This document shows, piece after piece, positions 56,217 to 64,000 of a stretch of 64,000 bases of DNA (positions are counted from its first letter, which is position 1; every line of letters begins with the position of its first letter). The translations under genes and the position numbers were made by a program. A model generated the notes under the pieces. The model had not been told where the DNA came from. It made no database searches and saw only the letters and a list, made by a program, of their open reading frames with translations. The DNA is from Mortierella alpina (taxonomy: Eukaryota > Mortierellomycota > Mortierellomycetes > Mortierellales > Mortierellaceae), in the NCBI GenBank assembly GCA_029449245.1, contig JANATF010000001.1, positions 1,860,001-1,924,000 of the forward strand, written 5' to 3'.

Positions 56217-58627
56217 CTAATCCCTTGGCCAAATCCCCAGCTCCTGGAAATCAGAAATGATTTCACGCAAACTCTCTTCCGTCACCTTGGGCTTTTCGTA
56301 GCTAAAACCAGTTGTCCTGCAGATTTTCGTGCCGTCCAGAGACACGGCATTGTTGCAAAGCAGCTCTTGATCCAAATACGGTGTTAGAGGCGACGTCTTG
56401 ATAGAGTGTTCCTTCAGGATCTCAGACCATGGTGCCAAGTGCTCTTCATTGATGTCCTCTGTTGCCTCTCTCATGTTGAGCTAAGTATGTTTCAAGACCC
56501 AGTTGTAAGTTGATGTACCATAACCTTCAAGTGCAAGAACTCTCAGTCTCAAAGGAGACGCCCGCGTACCTTTGCGAATTGAGAAACAAGTGTTCCTTGG
56601 AATCCCGTCTCGATACCAAAGATGGCACGGATATGAGTGTTAACAGCCTCTTGATCTAGCGCCATAACAATGAGCCTGTTAGTCATGATGGGGCACACGA
56701 GAGACTCTCTGTTCCCCAACGAGCACCGGGTGCGAATGGTACAATCCCACGAAGGCACTCCCATACCTGTATCGTTCTCGTCCGCGAGGTTAAAAATAAC
56801 GGATGATCCTTGCTTGTCGTTACTAACATACCAATTGGCGGTATGCCAAACTGCCTTTGTCACGTCCGACACGTGGACCGTGTTGATCCGAAGGTCCTTT
56901 GTCCACAAAAACTCCATTTTCTTCTTCAAATGCTGGTATACCCGTCCGCAAATCAATCTCGGGGCTATTCGGTACGGCAACGCAGAGAGGCATTGAGGGG
57001 TTAGATGTTTTGATTGAAATCCTGGGAGTGTGCTTGTGTGCTTAGATGTGGACGGAACCACTTACTAAGACCGCCCATGGCGCCGACTCCGTACACGACA
57101 GCGGGCCGCATGATAATGAGGTTCAATCTATTGGCATAAAAGCGGATGAGCAATTGTAATAAAATACAGGGGCAGCACGTGGCGGGCGGACTTCGATGGA
57201 CATGACATCATCTGCGCCTCATTGAACTGCCCACAACCATAAAAAAAATGGGGTAGCGTCCATGAGATATAGAGCAAATATGCACACAGCACAACAGCCT
57301 TCAATGAAAGGGAAAACATGGGAAGGAAGATCCCAAAGGGGAAGTCTCGTGCAGCCCTTGGGAATCGCCATGTCCTTACCCAGCCATGCTCTGCAGCTCG
57401 TTGTCGACCTTCAGTTTATATTCTGCCATCATGTTCCAAGGCTTGGTCTTAGACTCTTCCTTGCTAGCAGACTGGAATAATGAGGATATACTGTAGTTAG
57501 TACACTGCATTATGAAAGACATTGCGATTGCTCAGGCAAAAGTTTAACAGGCACGTACTCCAGAGCCTTCGTAAATGTCACCCGTGGAGACTTGAACAAA
57601 GACTTTGACATTCCTTTTGACGGCTTCCTGTGCGCAATTGAGTGAGAGTCTATAGATACGGTCCTCATAAATCTAGCGGTGAAAGAAGAATGGATCGGTT
57701 GGTATCAGTCATGCTTGTATCTTAGAGAGTGTACTCGTATAGCTCATGATCCTAGCTCCATGGTCCGATGAAACTTTGCGGAGTTGGTGGTAAAACGACA
57801 CAGAAACTAAATCAAAAAATACTTTCATTGCTGTTCAGTGTGAGAAATTCTCAGACGAACAGCAAGGATGAACGTCTCTCATGTATGCAGACGCTACTTG
57901 AAAAGTAGCGACATGTCCAAAGACGCAAAAGAAAGACGCAGGCATAAATACAAACATCTGGCAAGGCCAACGCGCTGTCATCCAACCATGGTGATCGCGG
58001 TATTTTGGACCTCGCAACACTGGACCGCAATAGGCGGCGGGAGTCATTTACACTTTCCCTTAGTCAACGCTCCCATGTCAGCTACATTGGCTGTAACAAA
58101 AAAAACACCTTGCTCCCTTTCAACACCCAACCCAGGCAAGTCTACTTGAAAGGATTTTCAGAGCCATCACCAATGCTGATTCCGACGGCATGCGTCAAGA
58201 GCAGCCAGATGCCATGGATAATCAGTCATCACAATCCTTACCTCCTTGGGTTGTGAGAACTTCGTCTCTGCTGCAAAGTTGACGACATAGTCGAAAGAAG
58301 ACCCATCGGCACGGTCGAAGCATTTCTCAACTGACGCTAAGTAGAAGAAAAATAAAGAGGTGTGAAAACCTAGCCTTGACTCCTGTCAGATCTATCGATG
58401 CATTCTTATCAGCCGCTGTTCTAACCAGTGCTGGAGAGGTTTCCCTGCATGAACTCGACCTTCTCGAAGGCAGCTTGGTATCGCTTATTAAGATAGGCGG
58501 TCTGAGGCAGGACCTTGTCGATGACTCTAATCTCGCTGGCGAGATTGTTTTCAACAAGGTATGCAACAAAGTTGCGCCCGATGAATCCAACCCCTCCAAG
58601 GACAAGGACAGTTGGCTGTGGAGACAT
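56217..58627 (-). CDS. Extended SDR / NAD-dependent epimerase-like protein, atypical
   Basis: NAD(P)-binding protein of the extended short-chain dehydrogenase class; substrate unknown. Eight exons (58627-58426, 58336-58242, 57672-57559, 57471-57380, 57127-57066, 56964-56767, 56655-56570, 56480-56217) close to 370 residues. The Rossmann start VLVLGGVGFIGRNFVAYLV carries the GXXGXXG loop; DYVVNFAAETKFSQPKE, FVQVSTGDIYEGSG, LIIMRPAVVYG and INTVHVSDVTKAVWHTA follow the family order. The position of the catalytic YxxxK is odd: NMMAEYKLKVDNEL has Met where Tyr is expected before KL, with a Tyr one residue before the Lys. The first donor is GTTAGA, and exons 2 and 3 are separated by 569 bp. Fungal homologues are often unnamed; dehydratase or reductase roles cannot be separated here. 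Confidence 0.85.
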
Positions 58628-60570
58628 GTGAGAGTGGGGGCGTGTGATGTGCGGGTCTAAAGTGTGAGGTGGAAGGACTGCTCGCTGCGGGTAAAGCCGA
58701 CCAATGGACAGAAATGATGAAGCGTGGATGAGGAGAGTGTGAAAGTGTGAAAATTAGCACGGGAGCTATATGGATGGCTAGTAGAGCGAGGCAGGGAGTG
58801 AAGGAGGGAGAAGGGAGGGGGGGGTTTTATCCTGGGGACTCGACAATGGCTGGGAAGACGGAAAACAAGAGCTCTCTATTTTGCACATTGGAGGCCACCA
58901 AAGATTTGTCCCGCCCACCATGATCCGGCCATGTGCGCAGAATAAGGTCCAGCCCAAGCACTCCACTCGTGCTCATCGAGGATCCTTGGCTGGTCGTTCT
59001 CCGACGTCCGATATTCAATAGGGAACGCACTTTGGACCGTCGTCTCCACCCGCACCCCTTTGTTCTTGCTTGGAACACCCCCCGTACGGTACCCCCTTGT
59101 CTCAGCCCGCATGCAAAAGAGTCCATTGTCCCGGGTGGAGTGGTCCCGCCCCTGCATCTGCGGCTCAAAATGAACTGCATGCGCTTGCTGGAAGGCTACC
59201 GTGATCGATGAGGAGGAGTCTACGAGGTGAGGGGGTGATCTGGGAAAAACGTACCCGGCAACTCTATCCATATAAATTTGCTGCCGGTATCGCAGTCGGA
59301 ATAAATAGTGCTTCTCCCGCCCACGACAAAGAGCCCCATGCCTCTGATCTAATATTCAGCAACGAGACATAGAGGATAATTTTGAAGGTGCATTTCTATT
59401 CCTCTTGCACCATCCAAATACTACAGCATTCCAGAATAAGCCTTAACAATCTGGGCAGGGCAAGGGCAGAATGACCTTTCACAAGACAGAGGAGGGGGAC
59501 ATGTGGGGGACCAGGGAGGGGGGTCTTCAAGATGTAAACAAAATTGTTTTCTATTTACTAAGAGCCAGAACAAAAAGCCGGAAAAAGGCTTATCGAAAGT
59601 CCCTGGCAACGATCAGAGGCACACTCTTGTTGCGTTGCCTGGGCGGCTGTTCATGTTCTTCTGGGGCTGACGCGATCCGTTTTCGAATCGGCCCTATCGT
59701 CATTGAGATAACTACCGTCGAAATCTACTCATTCGCCACTATGACACTTCACTTAGACCACTATTAACCTTAAGTCTGCACAACAATCATCCCCTTCATC
59801 GATATTGAAAATTACATCTCGACATCTAGCTATTGATGATAGATCATTGCCACGAAGATACACTTCAGTGGGTCTTTTTACGTCTGCAAGGCCCTGTCGC
59901 GCAGTCCAGGGGTCTGTTTGAAAATTGCCATTCCTGTTATGATCAGTAGACTTGGTATGTGCGGGGGATTGGCTTGAACTCTCGTGATGAATGGGGCTGA
60001 CCTATGACCGATTTGCATGAAGCTGGGAAATGTCAGTGGAAGGAGAGCCAGGAAGAGTCAGAACGAGTCTATTTGGCCAAGCTGATTCAATGTTTCGCAT
60101 GGACTGATAGAAAATCGATCCATAAATCATCCCAAAAAACAAGTGACCTTCCTCCACGCGTCTCACAAACACACTCTCTCGCGCACTTTTACCCACTTTG
60201 CAGACAACATCAAGTTCACCAACACGCGTTCCCATGCTCGTCGCTGCGCTTCCTGATGTCAAGTGGCTCGCCATGATGCCCAAAGTCCGCCCGATTTCCA
60301 TAGCCGCCTCTGTACAGCAGCCGACGATCCTGCTCTGGCGAATGCTAATGAGAACGGACACAAAGCTCTGTGCCAGCCCGCCCAGCATGGAATCGTTACC
60401 CTCGATTGCTCGTCCTTCTCCTCGCCACTTGCGCCACGTTCACAGTACATTTGAAGCACTCTCCTGAATCTCTTTACACTATAATACCCATCACGGCGTT
60501 TCCTTTAACTATCGCTTGAGCTGCCAACAGCAAAGGAACTTTCACGATACCCGCTCGGTCAAGGCTAATT
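58628..60570. other. Gene-poor intergenic region
   Basis: Nearly 2 kb. The left part should contain the SDR promoter. Open frames exist on both strands (longest 128 codons on the minus strand at 60002-60388), none with recognisable motifs or junctions. Confidence 0.4.
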
Positions 60571-61568
60571 TTGCGGCACCTCGCCCATGCAGAAGATCTC
60601 AGTATCTCTCTCTTTTCCTCACGAGACCGCCCTGTCGTTTTCAACCAACGATACTCTAACTATGCAGTAGACTTGTTCCACCGCGTGGACTCGTTCTGCA
60701 GCTCAAGTGAGTATACGGTGCTTGTTCCAGCGTCGCACTTCATCCCGACAGCAGCCACGCTCCGCCCACCACAGACGTCGCCTCCACCTCTGAGCCAAGT
60801 TTCCACCTCCGAGCCAAGTTCCTATACAAGTTTCAGGACTCAGACGAGATCTCGTGCTGTCTATGAGCTTGCAGACCACAGCGAGGCTGCAGAGGATGCC
60901 GGTGTACAAGTCTTTAAAAGAGCTTGGTGAGATCGTGGGAACATATCAGTGTATCCCATATACACAAATCATACGAAAGTTTCATACCATGTGCCACCCT
61001 TTTGATATGGTGCAATAGTATTGAGGCCATGGAAGCAAGAATAAGGAAGGAAGTTGCCCCGAAGATGAAGAAAGGGACAGGTCCGGATCGCACAGCAAGC
61101 CGGCAGAAGGTTCAGGTGCATCTTCTCATCGTAACCAGACCCCTTCCTGGACTTGTTGGGGGGTCAGTAGTTGCAATCCACGATCAATATAACCTAGGGG
61201 CAAGCTTCAACCACGAAGCCTTCAGTAACAAGTTCGCGTCAGGATCAAAGCATGTGGGCCGGTGGAAAGATGTTGTTCATTCAGAGTACGATCATATCTG
61301 GATAAGAACCGTCGGCGCAGCTGAGGCAGCAGCCGATCGCACTCCCGACCGTGGCGTCAAGGATGGTGCCGACGACAACCCCAAGGAGGAAATCATCACC
61401 TATCCCGTGAACCTCAAGAAGATTCTGTGCCACAAGTTTCCGGCTCAGGAACAGGATGTCATCGCTGCACTGGGCTCAAAAGTCGATCACGGACACAAGA
61501 AAGCGTATCGAAAGCGCTGCATCTATCAGTATGTTGCAAGGTCGCTCCTGAAGAAGGCAGCCGAGTGA
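60571..61568 (+). CDS. Unrecognised basic protein, two or more exons
   Basis: Not recognised. The main exon, 61019-61568, is open and has protein-like composition (LLIVTRPLPGLVGGSVVAIH, YPVNLKKILCHKFPAQEQDV) ending in a basic YRKRCIYQYVARSLLKKAAE. An upstream open stretch, 60571-60926, joins it in phase through a 92-bp intron (donor GTGAGA, acceptor CAATAG) to give FKRACIEAMEARIRKE. That stretch has no ATG, so either translation starts at the ATG at 61029 (180 residues) or more exons lie upstream. No signal peptide, membrane helix or catalytic motif seen. It stands alone in a gene-poor region and may be a lineage-specific gene. Confidence 0.42.
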
Positions 61569-63661
61569 GCTCATACAATATACCACTTATATCACTACCA
61601 CCAAATAATCGCCACTGTCACATGTCCTCATACGGTCATACCCTAACCTGCACATTTCCTGGACAAAGTCGGTGAAAGCAGTGGGTCTCGGTCAGCATTC
61701 CTGATTCAGTCCCCATTGTCGAAGTGAACGGTGATGGTCAGCTCACGCTCCATACCTGGGTGCTAGAAGTCGAGACTCTCCGTAGTGCTTTAGTCAGGCT
61801 CTATGTTCTCTCCATTACATTATTAATACTTTTCGGAACAATTGCAGAGCCATTCTTTCAGCCAGCAAGCCAAGGACCAAGACAGCATGACTTGGCAGTA
61901 TGATTATAGCGCGCTACAGATGGCAACAAGTGATCAGATTATGTAGCCGGTACAGGACATATGCCTATCGCGTCATGATAGACAGCCTAGCGCAAAGAAA
62001 AGGGAAGCAACCTGTGCGACCTCGATCGCAGGTAGACGACAGTAACGAGGTGGAAAGCGGTGGCAAGCGCAAGAGAGTCCGTATATGTGACATATAACGG
62101 CTCTACCTGTAGCACCACCTTCTGCAACATTACCAATATTACACTACCTTCACAGCAGCAATAGCTATCATCACGACTACGCGCAGAAGCAGCAACACCA
62201 CTGTTATCATCGCCACCTGCATAAGCAGCACCTCGGTCGGATCTACAGTAACTTGAGCCAGGATTAGCAATAGAGAGGAGACGGACGCTGTTTTTGAGTC
62301 CCAACAAGCGCGAAGCGTCAACCTTACACCTATCGATCCGAGAGGCGTATGACATGTACCGAAAAAATTGGGTTGTGTGCGATTATAGCTTGCCAGTGCC
62401 TGTTCTTCTGACACAATGCTCAGGCATCGAAAGGCATCGAACGACGACCAATATTATGTTTTTGCTTGTTACGCTGATGTAGGCTTGCTGCGAGCGACAT
62501 CATTATAGGGACTATCAAGGGATGAATGCTCGGGCTGCTCGATATTTCAAAGAGATTATAGGAGAGCCGGATCCTGACATACAGCCTTTGCGAAGACAGA
62601 ACGTCCGAAAGGATGGGCTTGGGGGCTATGTATGCCCGAGACCATGGATTTTTATGTTGAGGCTGTCGTTTATCAATGGAACGAAGGGCAGGTGCAGGAC
62701 CGCCGAATCAACCAGGGCCAGGAGCAGAGGCAAACGCTCGTAAAATAGCTAAGCCGTGTATTGATGTATACAAACGGAAGATCTATGGAATTGAAACTGT
62801 GAAACTGCGGAATAGTTATCGGTGGCCGGCCGAAGTAGTTGTATGGTGCTATGGTTAGTTATTGACAGCCGTTCGGGCAGACTTTTTATTAGGTGGCCTC
62901 ACAATGGCAGCCAAGTTCCGTGGACTCAGGACCACAGAGGGTTATCATAGACAAGGCATACTGGACACTCAACCACTTCAAGTGGGACAAGTCAACCCCG
63001 CCATAAGCTGAAAGGACTCCTGCAGGGACAGAGTGAACACATCATGGATCCACTTCATGATGTGGCGAGGGGAACATACGCAGATGGCAAGACTACAGGA
63101 CCTCGCTTTCCACCAATTCTAATTCAGTGATGATACAGGGTAGCTCACTTTGGGTACTGTTCTCATCATACTCCAAGGCAAGACGAATGCCGATGGAAAG
63201 CTATTTTATGGCGTGGTTGTGAAAAACAGAGATGTCTAATGGGATCGTTTTACTTGTTCGAAGTGATATTGCATGCAGCATCCGTGCTCTTGCTTCTGGA
63301 AATGAACTTCCGTGACTTGTGCGACGTGAGCTTGTACCCCTCGCCCTCCCGCTGAGGGTGGAAGACAAAGAAGGCAACCAGTTGAGCAATGTTTGTGCGA
63401 GTGTTGCTTCTCTGTACCACACCTAAGAAAATGCCGCCCTCTGGACACTCCAGGCATGTCGTGGACTGGGGTCGTTGGGTGGCACCGTGAATAGAACAAG
63501 GCTGGATGAAAGGCCGCCTTGCAACACTCACTCTTTTGGCCCCCTCTCATTTTCACGCTTACCCGACCCGCGACCACACAAGGCGATTCCTTTCACCTCC
63601 ATTCATCTTGATTCATCTCAGCACCACCGCTTCGTCGGCTCATCAAGATCAATCCTTGACA
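61569..63661. other. Gene-poor region, possibly decayed sequence
   Basis: About 2.1 kb with only short scattered frames on both strands, some mildly protein-like (e.g. RAARYFKEIIGEPDPDIQPL at about 62530). No LTR, terminal inverted repeat or transposase motif was found by eye. The last 150 bp hold the C/T-rich leader of the monooxygenase gene. Confidence 0.4.
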
Positions 63662-64000
63662 ATGTCCAATCACCCATCTCAGCCTCCTCCCGTCAGCGAT
63701 GGCAAGACGCCACACGTTTTGATTGTCGGAGCAGGTCTCGCCGGCCTTCTCCTGGCCATCCTCCTCGACCATGCCAAGATCCCCTATGAGATTTATGAAC
63801 GCGCAAATGAAATCAAGCCCCTTGGTAGGAAAACCCGTGCTGGCACTCCGCGTCGTCCCCGCCCCTGTCTGAAATGCACGTATTCATCCTGATAAGGTGC
63901 CTTTTACACTTCAGGCGCCCTCATGAGTCTCAACGCCAGCATTCTCACTGCGCTTGATCAATTGGGCCTGCTGGAGGAACTGGAGAAGGTTTCCCTTCCA
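63662..64000 (+). CDS. FAD-dependent monooxygenase, N-terminal fragment (cut by window edge)
   Basis: Start of a PheA/TfdB/UbiH-type flavin hydroxylase. Exon 1 is 63662-63824; after a 90-bp intron (GTAGGA donor, TTCAG acceptor) exon 2 begins at 63915 and runs off the window in frame. Residues 15-45 form the FAD-binding beta-alpha-beta start: VLIVGAGLAGLLLAILLDHA with GXGXXG, then KIPYEIYERANEIKPLG with the Glu that binds the ribose. Exon 2 reads GALMSLNASILTALDQLGLL, the usual next segment of this family. Substrate unknown; about 84 residues are visible. Confidence 0.9.

Noticed and set aside
60002-60388. 128-codon minus-strand ORF
   Set aside because: No motif, no clear splice sites, and a competing frame of similar quality on the other strand.
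1-64000. tRNA, rRNA and transposon genes
   Set aside because: I looked for B-box-like GGTTCGAATCC, rRNA cores, reverse transcriptase/DDE motifs and long terminal repeats. Only isolated partial B-box matches (about 7180, 19084, 59682) without an A box or cloverleaf were seen.

Overview
The window is nuclear DNA from a filamentous fungus. Genes are rich in short introns (mostly 50-150 bp) with GTAAGT-type donors and CTAAC/TTAAC-like branch sites, and both strands are used. The gene set (chitin deacetylases, a membrane-anchored GH17 glucanase, an FTR1 iron permease, Kre9-like and GPI-anchored wall proteins, a queuine tRNA-ribosyltransferase accessory subunit, Kelch receptor-like and F-box/LRR proteins) suggests an early-diverging fungus, probably Mucoromycota and perhaps Mortierellomycotina. 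That placement is an inference from gene content and style, not from an alignment.

Layout. 1-1.2 kb: start of an unrecognised five-exon gene leaving the left edge. 1.5-5.7: 11-exon RhoGEF. 6.7-8.7: unrecognised multi-exon gene. 9.6-14.7: three secreted or wall proteins on the minus strand (Kre9/Knh1-like; a very acidic protein with a symmetric cysteine motif; a Cys-rich GPI protein). 15.0-18.8: QTRT2 and eIF3i, convergent. 19.6-25.7: GH17 glucanase, proline iminopeptidase and Kelch membrane protein, all plus. 26.2-27.5: FTR1, with a cluster of iron-GATA-type sites upstream. 29.3-36.5: CLU and a mitochondrial carrier, divergent. 36.7-39.7: SLC26 sulfate permease. 41.2-43.6: tandem chitin deacetylases. 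44-45.9: a decayed gene relic. 46.0-49.1: transketolase. 49.2-51.2: ATP11 and COA1 in tandem. 52.2-58.6: F-box/LRR, M20 peptidase, atypical extended SDR. 58.6-63.6: gene-poor, with one unrecognised ORF. 63.7-end: start of an FAD monooxygenase.

Common threads. Several genes act in or on mitochondria (CLU, SLC25 carrier, ATP11, COA1). A second set builds, remodels or decorates the wall and surface (GH17, two CE4 deacetylases, Kre9-like, GPI and acidic secreted proteins), and a RhoGEF that could control polarity and wall synthesis lies at the left end. FTR1 and SUL are uptake permeases. Three convergent pairs are separated by only about 100-120 bp.

Splice junctions were found by eye and kept only when reading phase closed across every exon; for most named genes the summed exons give a whole number of codons. 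No tRNA, rRNA, CRISPR array, intact transposon or biosynthetic cluster was seen.
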